Below, in pieces: positions 40,274-51,681 of a DNA stretch of 64,000 nucleotides. Position 1 is the stretch's first letter, and the number at the start of each line of letters is the position of its first letter. The position numbers were made by a program, and so were the translations under genes. The notes beneath the pieces are model-generated. The model saw only the letters and a list, made by a program, of their open reading frames with translations, did no database searches and had not been told where the DNA came from. Source of the stretch: Litsea cubeba (Eukaryota > Streptophyta > Magnoliopsida > Laurales > Lauraceae); contig CM022953.1 of assembly GCA_012931725.1 (NCBI GenBank), positions 60,520,321 to 60,584,320 on the forward strand, written 5' to 3'.

Positions 40274-42363
40274 TCTTTGAAGGCATCAAAGAGTTCAGGT
40301 TTCTTACCAGCAGCTTTGTTTTCAGCTTTCTTTGGTGGCTGAGGAGCTGATTTGGTCTGCACATTGAGGACCTCTTTCTTCTTTGATTTTGAGGTCGTAA
40401 TGGCGGTTGGCTCTTTTCTTGATGATTTCTGACTGTTGAGGTCCTTAATCACCGTTTCAGCTTCCATGGAAGCTTCTAGGAGTTCTCCCAGGTTTTTGAT
40501 TTGTTGCCGATGATCATGGAGCGGATTCTGGCTCTCATGTTGTTTCGGCAGATGTCGACTAGCGACGCTTGTGGCAATACATCAGAGCATTTGTATGCCA
40601 TTGCTTTCCACTTGTGAATGAAGTCATATGTTGATTCATTCTCCCCCTGTTTTAGGCTGCACAGCTGAGCCATAGTAGCGGGATGATCTTCACCTTTGAA
40701 GTGAGTCAGGAAGCGTGTCTCTAGCATGGCCCAGTTTTGGATTGAGTCCTCCGGCAGAGTGGAGTACCAATCGAAGGCCGTACCTTTTAGGGTACTTGCA
40801 AAGAGGCGGATCTTGAGTGCATCTTGATCCGCGATAGCTCCCGTCAGGATCTTGAAGTGGATGACGTGCTGTCTGGCTGATCCTTTCCCCGTATATGTTT
40901 GGAGAGTAGGATGCTTGAATTTGGTGGGGAACGGGACCGAGTCCATCCATAAGGGATATGGTGGCTTGATCCCATGCTCCTTGGGTATATCCTCTTCTTT
41001 TGCTTTGGCGAGGATACCGTCTACGTCCTTTTTGGTAAGGGCGCGTGACTCATTTTCTTCTCCATTTACTTCGTCGTTTTAATGATTCGGAGGAGGTTCA
41101 TTGTTCGCCTGATTTTGGAAGGCGAGGAGAAGGTTTTCCATCAGAGTTTCAATCCTCTGCTGGCCCTGTTCCAACTGCTGGATGCGGGTGATCGCATCTT
41201 CTGGAGGTGGATTGCGGGGTGGTGGCTCAGAATTTGTAGCCAAGACATTCATCCTTCGTGATTCGAATGAAGAAACTGTCCTGGTGACTAAGCTGGGGCT
41301 CATTCTTTTTGAAGAAGAGCTTGAGGAAGGATCACTCTGCTGTCCTTTGCTTGAAGGAGCAGGGGATTCTTCTGAATGTCTTCTTGTCCTGGAGACGCTG
41401 CGGGTCATCGGACGTCGGACATGGATTTTTGTTGCTGATTTTTGGCGCCTTCTGGTTTTTCCAACCATATGGACGGCAGCAACTTGGTTGGGTCTTTCTT
41501 TTTTCGACCCATTTAGGAGAGACTTGAAGTGTGGGAGGCTGGGTCCTTTGCTTCTCTAGTCTCTTTTGTCGGTATGACGCGCGGCGGCGTATACGACGAG
41601 CAATTTGAGCTTCGGTCAGCTCTGACTGGGCTTTGACGATGAAGGATGTGCTCCCTCGGGCGCAGCAGCCGAGCCTGTCTTCTTTGTAGCTGGGCAAGGA
41701 CAGGATGCGAACCCTGTCCTTCGCCTGTTGCAGCGAAGCTTTGAATTTTTGAAGTTCGGCCCCTGTAGAGATGAAGGGTCGAACTGCAGGTTTGTAGGCC
41801 TTAGCAGGTGCTTGTAGAGGCCTTGTGATGCATGATCTGATTTTGGGCTTGTAGGAACAAGCCGGCTCATGCTGGGATGACTTGGAAGTCGAGTCAGAGA
41901 TGGGTCTCTCCTCTTTCATGTAGGCAAGAGGATAGAACTGGTTCTCCTTGAGTGGGGCCAGGAATGCTGGCTTAGTGGATGTCTGGGACCTTTTCTGTTT
42001 TGGTGAAGGTCTTGGGGACCAAGTCTTGGGGTAAACCTGGTTATTTGCAGGTCGAGGCTTCGTGGGGCTGCCACGGGCTTCAGGCCTTCTGGTTCTCGCC
42101 TTTGGTGTCACGGTAATGACACGTTGAGAGGCGAGTTTCTGCTTCTTGGAGGGAGCAGTTTGTTCCTCAGGAAGTGGGAATGGTCCCAGCGTCCCAAAGA
42201 CGATAGTCCGGGGAGTCGTGGTCGACCTGGAGTTCAGAGAGTTGCCGAGGGAGTTGACACTTCGGCAGCTGATGGGGCGCTTGTAGGTGCGCGTGGTTTG
42301 CTTCTGTTGAAGCATGAGTTGGTGCTTGTTTTCATCGAAAGTAATGGTTAGTGAAGCTGCCAT
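40262..42363 (-). pseudogene. gag: Gag N-terminal and capsid region, copy M
   Basis: The start ATG at 42363 (MAASLTITFDENKHQLML) lies 19 bases after a splice-acceptor-like CAG. A basic, Pro-rich N-terminal region (to about 41090) precedes the capsid-like domain (40946-40476). Disruptions relative to C are an extra A near 41448, CAA to TAA at 41079-41081, a lost A near 40492 and a TGA near 40270. Confidence 0.75.
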
Positions 42364-43980
42364 TGTTAGTTTTCGAAAATTTCTGAAACAAGACCACATC
42401 CATTAGTAATCACAAGAATATAATGATCATAAATGGGAAGTTCTATGGTTTCGTCTTTTCAAATTGCTCGAGGTAGATGACCCAAGCAATATGAGGAAGG
42501 CAAAATTCCATAGAAGGTATAATTGTTCTGATCGCAGGTATGGTAAGCCCGGAATGGGCATCCCAGTGACTGCTAGAAGCAATTGTGAACTTAAATTCGA
42601 CTTATCGAGAAGCAGAGCTTGCTCGAGGTAAGAAGAATATAAAGTTGGAGTTACAGATGTGCCGGTCGCAATACAGTAGACCCTGAAAGGGCGTACTAGT
42701 ACCGCTAGACACAAATGTTTTGAGACCGCATCCATGAGATGAGATTCTCTGTTTTGAAAGGTCAAGATTGGATTCATCAAAGAGAGCAGATGGTATTCCG
42801 ATCTGAACACGGGCTCAGCGATTTCCGCGAGCGCCAGTGCTCAGAAAGAAATGAACCATAATTTCTCGGATCTGAATCTAAAGATGACGAGTTTTTTTTT
42901 TTGAAAAGTCAATATCGGGTTCATCAAAGAGAGCAAAAGGCATTCCAATCTGAACACGGTCTCAGCGATTTCCGTGAGCGCCAGTGCTCAGAAAGGAGAA
43001 GACCATGATTTCTCCAATCTAAACCCAAAATGACGGAAGTTTTTTTTTTTTTTTTTAAATCTTTTTTTTTAATTTTTTTTATTTTTTATTTTTATTTTTA
43101 AGATTTTTTTTTAAAAAAAAATTTTATTTTTTATTTTAAAATTTTTATTTTTTATTTTTAAAAATTTATTATTATTTTTTTTAAAAAAGACGAGAGAATA
43201 CACATAGGCCTCCTAACCCGGTCTTATGAAATCTTGATTGATAGAATTGCCCCCAGGTAAGGGTAGGATTACTTAATGAACCCGTTTGGAGGACCCTTGC
43301 CTAGAACAGTCAAGCTGTCTCCACACTCTGGACAAGGCTTTTCTTTGAATCAACCATGATCAAAGAACACAGTTGGTTTAACCTTAGTGGTCTATGTCTT
43401 TTTTTTTTATTTTTATTTTATTATATTTTTTTTAATGAACTCATCGAAGAGAAACGATGGCCCAAAACCTTAGTCGAACAGGCTCAACATTTCTGCAAGC
43501 GCGATGAACGATAGGAACGGATCAAGGTTTCTCAATTTTGAATCCAAATTGAGAAATCTAAAATTTTTTTTTTTATATATTTTATATATATATATATTTT
43601 TTTTAGATCTTTAATGAACTCATCGAAGAGAAACGATGGCCCAACCCCTGATCCGAACACGGTCTCAGCGATTTCCGTGAGCGCCAGTGCCCAGAAGGGA
43701 GAGGATCAAAGTTTCTCAATTTTGAATCCAAAATGAAAAATCTGATTTTTTTTTGTTTTTTGTTTTAAAATTTTTTTTTTTGAAAAGAGAAAGAGTGGAA
43801 ATAAATTCAAAGAATTAGAAATTTCCAAGCAAAAAATCTCATCTCATTTTTTTAGATGCGGAATTCAACATAGGCCACCAATTATAAAGTAGCCAAGGAA
43901 TCGAGAAAAGAAATATAAGCATAGAGCAAAATATATGATATGCAAATATTTCATTTCTAGCATCGTGTTCTCAAATAAAC
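42364..43980 (-). other. 5' leader of copy M
   Basis: This is a non-coding leader between primer site and gag. It contains two units with an 11-bp inverted repeat (TTTCTCAATTT/AAATTGAGAAA, near 43530-43555), repeated CACTGGCGCTCGCGG-type motifs (minus), a highly AT-rich stretch (about 43030-43190) and a splice-acceptor-like site at 42383. Confidence 0.6.
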
Positions 43981-44000
43981 GAGTCCCACCGGGTGTGCCA
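43981..44000 (-). promoter_or_regulatory. Primer binding site, copy M
   Basis: TGGCACACCCGGTGGGACTC on the minus strand begins three bases (AGC) after the 5' LTR. The same sequence follows the LTR of C. I do not assign the tRNA. Confidence 0.7.
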
Positions 44001-44003
44001 GCT

Positions 44004-46623
44004 TGATGGACCGCGCTCCAAATGCTCGAGTTCCTACCGAGGTCGGCGGACATGGGAGTCCGTCGGGTCCGACCCTTTCGTAACCGGGGGGCAGGGGCGT
44101 GCATCAACATTTCTTTTTTTTTGTGGGTGTGCCAGATTTTCTATTTTTACTTGGAATTGCAAGTGGTGATCCGGAGATCAACCTTCGAAAGTAAAAAGGA
44201 AATCCACTTCTTTCAAGTTTTCCATTGCACATATATTTAAGAAAAGACACATTTTTCTTGGTTTGCCGTGAAAGGCGATTTTTTTGGCATTTATAGCCGA
44301 TTTTGGCGTTTATAGCCGATTTTGGCGTTTATAGCCGATTTTGGCGTTTATAGCCGATTTTGGCGTTTATAGCCGATTTACAATCCTTATCAATAATGAA
44401 AGACAAGAATTGTGATTTTTGTCTCTTTTGAAAAAATACAAACTACAATGAAAAGCAAGAAAAGGAGGATCTAACTTCTCAGGAGATTGTGGGGGACTCG
44501 TTTAGATTGACGGTCGCAAGCCATATGTGGGCTTCGCCATCATCCATGCAGATGAGAACAGAGGATGCTATTGATTCGCTTGGCTTGGCTATAACCTCAG
44601 GTTTTTAGAGGACAAAGACCAAAAGAAGGTCCTATGTCCAATAAAAAGCCGAGTAGACGGGCTGAAAAGCCATATCTAAGCCATTGGAGGCAGGAGGAGA
44701 AGGCAAGGACCTTGGGGGGTACCCCCCAAGGGACTTTTGTCACCTTGTTGCGGTGGCCGGTGTAGAACTTCCGCAGAGTTTTCTCTCTTTTTCCTTTCTC
44801 TGGATTTCTGTGCTTCTGTCTGTGATTTTCGTTGTCTGTCTGTGTCTCCTTTCTTCTTGGAGAGCTCTCCTATTTATAGGCTTTTAGGTAGCCATTTAGG
44901 AGGGTTTATGAGCCTTGATTGTCATAAAGCTGCATAATGGGAGGAGTTACAAAATTGAATTGTTTATTTTGTAACTCCTTTTTCTTGGCTTCTGATTGGC
45001 CGGAGGAGATTGAGGGCATTTAATCGCCTTTAATCGCCATGATGGGAGGAGTTTCATGGGTTAAATGCCATGAATCTCTTGACTTGTAACTCCCGAATGC
45101 TTGCTTCTGATTGGGCCGTCCAAAGAAATGGATTAATGACTGTAATAAAGCTAGTCAATTAATCGCATTAAGTGGTCGCCGAGCAGCTGAAGAGTCGCGG
45201 GCCGTGCCACGTCTTTTGGGATTCTTCTGTCGATGATCATCGATGGATCTTCATGTAGATCGACATCAGATGACCATGTAATTTCAGGTGTTTGTTGCCA
45301 ACAGCGGGTCGGTGCCATCTGTCCTGTCGATTTCTCGATCGGTCGGGTAGAAAGCACACTTTTTTTGGTTGACCGGGTGGCGATCAATATTATTTCAGAT
45401 ACTCTTGATGATTGACCCATGTTTTGGACGGATGTCAGAGGACTTGGTGTCTCAAAAGCATGAATTTTGGAAAGTATCAGAGGCTGGACTCTTCGAATCG
45501 CGAAAAAAACGGCGAAAACCGGGGTTTCCGGGGCCTTCCCGGCGACCCCGGGTTCCAAGGTCGCCGGCGACCCTAGCCCAGGGTCGCAGGGGTCTGCGAC
45601 CCTGGGGGGTTTTCCCCCTTTTGTGTCCCGTTTTGTGTCCGTTTTTGCTGTTTTTTGATTCTTTTTTCTCCTGTACTTTTCCTTGACATTTTGACCATTT
45701 ATTGGCCTAATTTCTTTGTAGGAAACCTGATGAGAATCCTTGCATTTTATTTTGCAAAGTTTCCAATTTCCTGAGAAAGCCGAAGACTTTGTCGCGCAGA
45801 GCTGCCGATTTTCCGTCAGAAGCTGAAACTGGGCCAAACGATGTCGGAATGACCTGAAATTTGGTGTGAAGCCTCCTGAGCAATAAATAAGACCAACCGT
45901 AGGCTTTTGTTTGAGTTCTGAAGCCGTTTGGGGCCCTATCACTAGTAGACTTACTTTTTGTCGCGATGAAGATGTCGCGGTTTGATGTGCGGTCAACCGA
46001 TGTCCGATTGACTTGAAATTTGACAGGGAACCTATTGGAGTCATTTTAAGATGATCCATAGGCTCTGTCTTGGAAACCATGGTCCCGGAGAGCTTTGCCA
46101 CCGAGAGGCCGGATTTGTCTTCCGAGCGTCAAACTATGGTCAAATGTTGTGGAAATGACCTGAAATTTGACGTGTAGCCCTTTATAAGCATTTTGAAGCC
46201 GTCCATGTGCTCTATCTGATGAGTAATGGCCTCGGTGGTTCTCGCTGCCGAGAGGCTTGATTTAGCTGTTCGAGGGTTGATGTAAGGTCAAACGTTGTCG
46301 GTTTGACTCGGAACTTGACGTGGAGCCTTTTGGAAGTATTTTGAGACTATCCATCGGCCCTGATCGAAGATTTGGTGTCTCCGATGCTTTTGCCGCCGAG
46401 AGCTCCTTTTCGGCTGTTTGAGAAGCGAAGTTAGGCCAAATGATTTTGAAATGGCCCGAAACTTCTTGTGTACTCTTTTGGCTGTCTTGAAGAATCTTGC
46501 AGTTTTTGTTTGATTCTGACAAGATTTGATTTTTGGAAGCAGCATTGCCTATTTATGGCAGGTTGCGACTTCATGTAGCTCTTTGGATCTTGAAGAGGCA
46601 AAGTGACATTTTTGGTGTCAACA
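44004..46623 (-). repeat. 5' LTR of copy M
   Basis: It is 2620 bp with TG...CA ends, TATA (minus) at 44871-44878, and a perfect 22-bp palindrome at about 44711-44732 (arms CCTTGGGGGGT and ACCCCCCAAGG). It is bounded on the right by the target duplication ACATT. Confidence 0.9.
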
Positions 46624-46680
46624 ACATTCAACCTCCTTTCATTCATCACCATGCCATCTCTATGCCTCTTCCACTATGCC
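46624..46680. other. Target-site remnant between copies M and B
   Basis: This begins with the ACATT duplication and continues the flank interrupted at 26795. It is pyrimidine-rich with no gene. Copy B starts directly after it. Confidence 0.6.
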
Positions 46681-49423
46681 TGTTGACACCAAAAATGTCA
46701 CTTTGCTTCTTCAAGATCCAGAAAAATGCATGAAGTCGCAACCTGCCATAAATAGGCAATACTACTTCTAAAAAATCAAATCTTGTCAGAATCAAACAAA
46801 AACTGCAAGATCCTTCAAGACAGCCAAAAGAGGAGTACACAAGAAGTTTCGGGCCATTTCAAAATCATTTGGCCTAACTTCGCTTCTCCGGCAGCTAAAA
46901 AGGAGCTCCCGGCGGCGAAAGCATCAGAGACACCAAATCTTCGATCAGAGCCGATGGATGGTCTCAAAATACATCCAAAAGGCTCCACGTCAAGTTCCAA
47001 GTCAAACCGACAACGTTTGACCCTACATCAACCCTCGAACAGCTAAATCAAGCCTCTCGGTGGTGGGAACCTCCAAGGCCATCACTCATCAGATAGAGCA
47101 CATGGACGGCTTCAGAATGCTTACAAAGGGCTACACGTCAAGTTTCAGGTCATTTCGACAACATTTGACCATACTTTGACGCTCGAAAGCCAAATCAGGC
47201 CTCTCGGCGGCGAAGCTCCCCGGGACCATGGTTTTCAAGACAGAGCCTGTGGATCATCTTAAAATAACTCCAATAGGTTCCCTGTCAAATTTCAAGTCAA
47301 TCGGACATTGGTTGACCGCACATCAAGCCGCGACATTTTCATCACGACAAAAGCAAGTCTACTGGTGATAATACCCCAAACGGCTTCAAAACTCAAACAA
47401 AAGCCTATGGTTGGTCTTATTTATTGCTCAGCAAGCTTTACCCCAAATTTTAGGTCATTCCGACATCGTTTGGCCCAGTTTCAGCTTCTGACGGAAAATC
47501 GGCAGCTCTGCGACAAAGTCTTTGGCTTTCTTCAAAAATTGGAAACTTTACAAAACAAAATGCAAGAATTCTCATCAGGTTTTCTACAGGAAAATCAGGC
47601 CAATAAATGATAAAAAATGTCAAAGAAAAATACAGAAGAAAAAAGAATAAAAAAACAGCAAAAACGGACACAAAACGGGACAAAAGGGGGGAAAACCCCT
47701 CAGGGTCGCAGGCGACCCTGGAGCCCGGGATCGCTGGGAGGGCCCCGGAAACCCCATTTTTTGCCGTTTTTTCGCGATTCGAAGCGTTCCTACCTCTGGT
47801 ATTTTTCAAAATTCATACTTTTGAGACACCAAATCCTCTGACATCCGTCAAAATCACGGGTCAATCATCAAGAGTATCAAAATCAACATTGATCGCCAAC
47901 TGGTCAACAAAAAAAAGTGTGCTTTCTACCCGACCGATCGAGAAATCGACAGGACAGATGGCACCGACCCGCTGTTGGCAACCAATACCTGAAGTTACAT
48001 GGTCATCTGATGTCGATCTACATGAAAATCCATCGATAATCATCACCAGAAGAATCCCAAAAGACGCGGCACGACCCGCGACTCTTCAATTGCTCGGCGA
48101 CCACTTAATGCGATTAATTGACTAGCTTTATTGCAGTCATTAATCCATTTCTTTGGACGGCCCAATCAGAAGCAAGCATCCGGCCCGGTTTGTTCGGTTG
48201 GTTCGGTTTTAACCGAACAATTTCCATATAATTATAAAAACCGACCGTTTGAAAAAAAGAAAAATTTACAAAAACCGTTCGGTCGGTTTTGTTATAAAAA
48301 AAATCTATAAACCGGCCAAACGGTCGGTTCGGTCGGGCGGTTCGGTTTTCACGGTTAATTTTGACAGCCCTACACTCGGGAGTTACAAGTCAAGAGATTC
48401 ATGACATTTAAACCATGAAACTCCTCCCATCATGGCGATTAAAGGCGATTAAATGCCCTCAATCTCCTCCGGCCTATCAGAAGCCAAGAAAAAGGAGTTA
48501 CAAAATAAAGGAATTAAATCCTGTAACTCCTCCCATTATGCGGCTTAATGAAAATAAAAGCCCATAAACTCTCCTAAATGGCTACCAAGAGCCTATAAAT
48601 TGGAGAGCACTCCAAAGGAATCCAGATCGGGAAAAAACAAGACAGATCCTAGATCAGAAAAAGCACAGAAATCCAGAGAAAGAAAGAGAAAACTCTGCGG
48701 AAGTTCTACACTGACCACCGCTATAAGGTGACAAAAGTCCCTTGGGGGTGCCCCCCCTAAGGTCCTTGCCTTCTGCTTCTGCCTCTAATGGCTTAGACAT
48801 GGCTTCTTAGCCCGTTTACTTGATTTTTTATTGGACATAGGACCTCCTTTTGGTCTTTGTCCTCTAAAAACCTGAGGTTACAGCCAAGCCAAGCGAATTA
48901 ATAGCATCCTCTGTTCTCATCTGCATGGATGATGGCGAAGTCCACATATGGCTTGCGACCGTCAATCTGAACGGGTCTCCCACAATCTCCTGAGAAGTTA
49001 GATCCTCTTTTTCTTGCTTTTCATTGTAGTATGTATTTTTTTTAAAAGAGACAAAAATCACAACTCTTGTCTTTCATTATTGATAAGAATTGTAAATCGG
49101 CTTTAAACGCCAAAATCGGCTATAAACGCCAAAATCAGTTATAAATGCCAAAAAATCGCCTTTCACGGCAAATCAAGAAAATATCTCTTTTCTTAAATAT
49201 ATGTGCAATGGAAAACTTGAAAGAAGTTGATTTCCTTTTTACTTGCGAAGGTTGATCTCCGGATCACTACTTGCAATTCCAAGTAAAATAGAGAATCTGG
49301 CACACCCACACAAAAGAAATGTTGATGCACGCCTTTGCTCCCCGGTTATGAAAGGGTCGGACCCAAACGGACTCCCACGTCCGCTGACCTCGGTAGAACC
49401 GGGCAGAATGCGCTGGTCCATCA
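46681..49423 (+). repeat. 5' LTR of copy B
   Basis: It is 2743 bp including a foreign insert of about 195 bp at 48180-48374. The TATA box is altered to TATAAATT (48594-48601). Its central part carries extra sequence (47040-47230) shared with the M LTRs but missing from E0, A and C. Confidence 0.85.
48180..48374. mobile_element. Small MITE-like insert in the LTR of copy B
   Basis: This sequence, absent from the other five LTRs, splits the word AGCATTCGGGAG. It is rich in GGTTCGGTT/AACCGAACC, with a palindrome GTTCGGTTTTAACCGAAC at 48201-48218, and ends TTTTGACAGCCCTA, reminiscent of hAT-type non-autonomous ends. I could not define a clear target duplication. Confidence 0.4.
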
Positions 49424-49426
49424 AGC

Positions 49427-49444
49427 TGGCTCCACTCGGTGGGA
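49427..49444 (+). promoter_or_regulatory. Diverged primer binding site, copy B
   Basis: TGGCTCCACTCGGTGGGA replaces the TGGCACACCCGGTGGGA of C and M at the same distance from the LTR, with three changes. Confidence 0.6.
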
Positions 49445-49445
49445 C

Positions 49446-51004
49446 CCGTTCATTTGAGAATATGATGCTAGAAATGAAATATTTGCATATCATATCTATT
49501 GCTTTATGCTTATACTTCTTTTCTTGATTCTTTGGCTACTTTCTAATTGGTGGCCTATGTTGGATTCCGCATCTAAAAAAAAATGAGATGAGATTTTTTG
49601 GAAATTTCTAATTCTTTGAATTTATTTTCACTCTTTCTCTTTTCAACAAAAAAAATCAGATTTTTCATTTTGTATTCAAAATTGAGAAACCTTGATCCTT
49701 TTCTATCGTTCATCGTGCTTGCAGAAATGTTGAGCCTGTTCGACTAAGGTTTTGGGCCATCGTTTCTCTTCGATGAGTACGTTAGAAAAAAAAATAAAAT
49801 AAAAAAAATCAGATTTTTCATTTTGGATTCAAAATTGAGAAACCTTGATCCTTTCCTATCGTTCATCGTGCTTTCAGAAATGTTGAGCCTGTTCAACTAA
49901 GGTTTTGGGCCATCATTTCTCTTTGATGAGTTCATTAAAGATCTAAAATATATATATATATATATAAAAGAAGACATAGAACACTAAGGTTAAACCAACT
50001 GCGTTCTTTGATCATGGTTGATTCAAGAAAAACCTTGTCCAGAGTGTGGAGAAAACTTGACTGTTCTAGGCAAGGGTCTTCCAAACGGGTTCATTAAGTA
50101 ATCCTACCCTTACCTGGGGGCAATTCTATCAATTGAGATATTAGGAGGCCTATGTGTACTCTCTCGTCTTTTACATAAAATTTTTTCAAAATAAATTTTT
50201 TTAAAATAAAAGTTTTAAAATAAAAATTTTTAAAAAAAAAAACCTTAAAAAAAATAAATAAAAAAAAAAGATTTTTTAAAAAAAAAATCTTGAAAAAAAA
50301 ATCTTCAAAAAAAAAAAAAAAAAAATCTTCCGTCATTTTGGGTTTAGATTTGAGAAATTTTGGTCTCCTCCTTTCTGAGCACTAGCGCTCGCGGAAATTG
50401 CTGAGCCCGTATTCAGATTGGAGTGCCTTTTGCTCTCTTTAATGAACCCGATATTGGCCTTTCAAAAAAAAAAACTCATCATTTTTGGATTCAGATCCGA
50501 GAAATTATGGTTCATTTCCTTCTGAGTACTGGCGCTCGCGGAAATCGCTGAGACCGTATTTGGATCAGAATACCATCTGCTCCCTTTGATGAATCCAATC
50601 TTGACCTTTCAAAACAGGGAATCTCATCTCATTGATGCGGTCTCCAAACATTTGTGTCTAGCGATACTAGTATGCCCTTTCAGGGTCTACTGTATTTGCG
50701 ACCGACACATTTGTAACTCCAACTTTATATTCTTCTTACCTCGAGCAAGCTCTGCTTTTCGATAATTCGAATTTAAGTTCACAATTGCTTCTAGCAATCA
50801 CTGGGACGCTCATTCTAGGCTTACCATACCTGCGATCAGAACAATTGTACCTTCTATGGCTTTCTGCCTTCTTCATATTGCTTGGGTCATCTTCCTCGAG
50901 CAATTTGAAAAGACAAAACCATAGAATTTCCCATTTATGATCATTATATTCTTGTGATTACTAATGGATGTGGTCTTGTTTCAGAAACTTTTCGAAAACT
51001 AACA
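49446..51004 (+). other. 5' leader of copy B
   Basis: It is non-coding. It has two copies of the AAAATTGAGAAACCTTGATCC unit (near 49680 and 49835), an AT-only tract (50178-50330) and two CGCTCGCGGAAAT motifs, ending with a splice-acceptor-like TTGTTTCAG at 50976-50984. Confidence 0.6.
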
Positions 51005-51681
51005 ATGGCAGCTTCACTAACCATTACCTTCGACGAGAACAAGCACCAACTCATGCTTCAACAGAAGCAAACCACGCGCACCTATAAGCGCCCCATCAGT
51101 TGCCCAAGCATTAACTCCCTCGTCAACTCTCTGAACTCTGGGTCGACCTCGACTCCCCGGACTATCGTCTTTGGGACGCTGGGACCATTCCAACTTCCCG
51201 AAGAATAAACTGCTCCTTCCAAGAAGCAGAAACTCGCCTCTCAACATGTCACTGCCGTGACACCAAAGGCGAGCACTAGAAGGCCCGAAGCCCGTGGCAG
51301 CCCCACGAAGCCTCGACCCGCAAACGACCAGGTCTATCCTAATATTTGGTCCCCAAGACCTTCACCAAAACAAAGAAGGTCCCAAACATCCACCAAGCCA
51401 GCATTCCTGGCCCCACTCAAGGAGAACCAGTTCTACCCTCTTGCCTACATGAAATAGGAGAGACCCATCTCCAATCTGACTCTCAAGTCAACCCAGCATG
51501 AGCCGGCTTGTTCATACAAGCCCAAAATCAAGTCATGCATCACGAGGCCTCTGCAAGCACCTGCTAAGGCCTACAAACATGCAGTTCGACCCTTCATCTC
51601 TACAGGGGCCGAGCTCCAAAAATTCAAAGCTTTGCTGCAACAGGCGAAGGACAGGGTTCTCAAATGTCCTTGCCCAGCTAC
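51005..51681 (+). pseudogene. gag: Gag N-terminal region, copy B
   Basis: It starts MAASLTITFDENKHQ as in C and M. In-frame TAA at 51206-51208 and TAG at 51455-51457 replace sense codons. It is cut by copy C at 51681. Confidence 0.8.

Larger units (their letters stand above)
26796..46623 (-). mobile_element. Copy M: complete 19.8-kb Tat-lineage element with TSD, RT deleted, carrying an antisense gene
   Basis: Both LTRs are present (5': 44004-46623; 3': 26796-29355, minus orientation), flanked by ACATT at 26791-26795 and 46624-46628. The primer site (43981-44000) and polypurine tract (29356-29370) are in place. Gag and protease are present but broken. RT, both RNases H and the integrase N-terminus are deleted at about 37609. 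Integrase's C-terminal part (36783-37605), the structured 3' region (35260-36780) and the opposite-strand PMD-like gene (30322-35244) follow. Confidence 0.9.
46681..51681 (+). mobile_element. Copy B: older family member, 5' LTR, leader and gag start, interrupted by copy C
   Basis: The 5' LTR (46681-49423) is followed by a diverged primer site (49427-49444), a leader and gag with in-frame stops. At 51681 the gag stops at GCTAC and copy C begins. The rest of B should follow C beyond the window, starting with another GCTAC. Confidence 0.85.

Noticed and set aside
42427..42810. 127-codon ORF in the leader (also 55695-56078)
   Set aside because: It lies in the non-coding leader before the splice-acceptor-like site. 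It is broken in copy B and has no recognisable domain, so it is unproven. The similarity between M and C follows from family identity.
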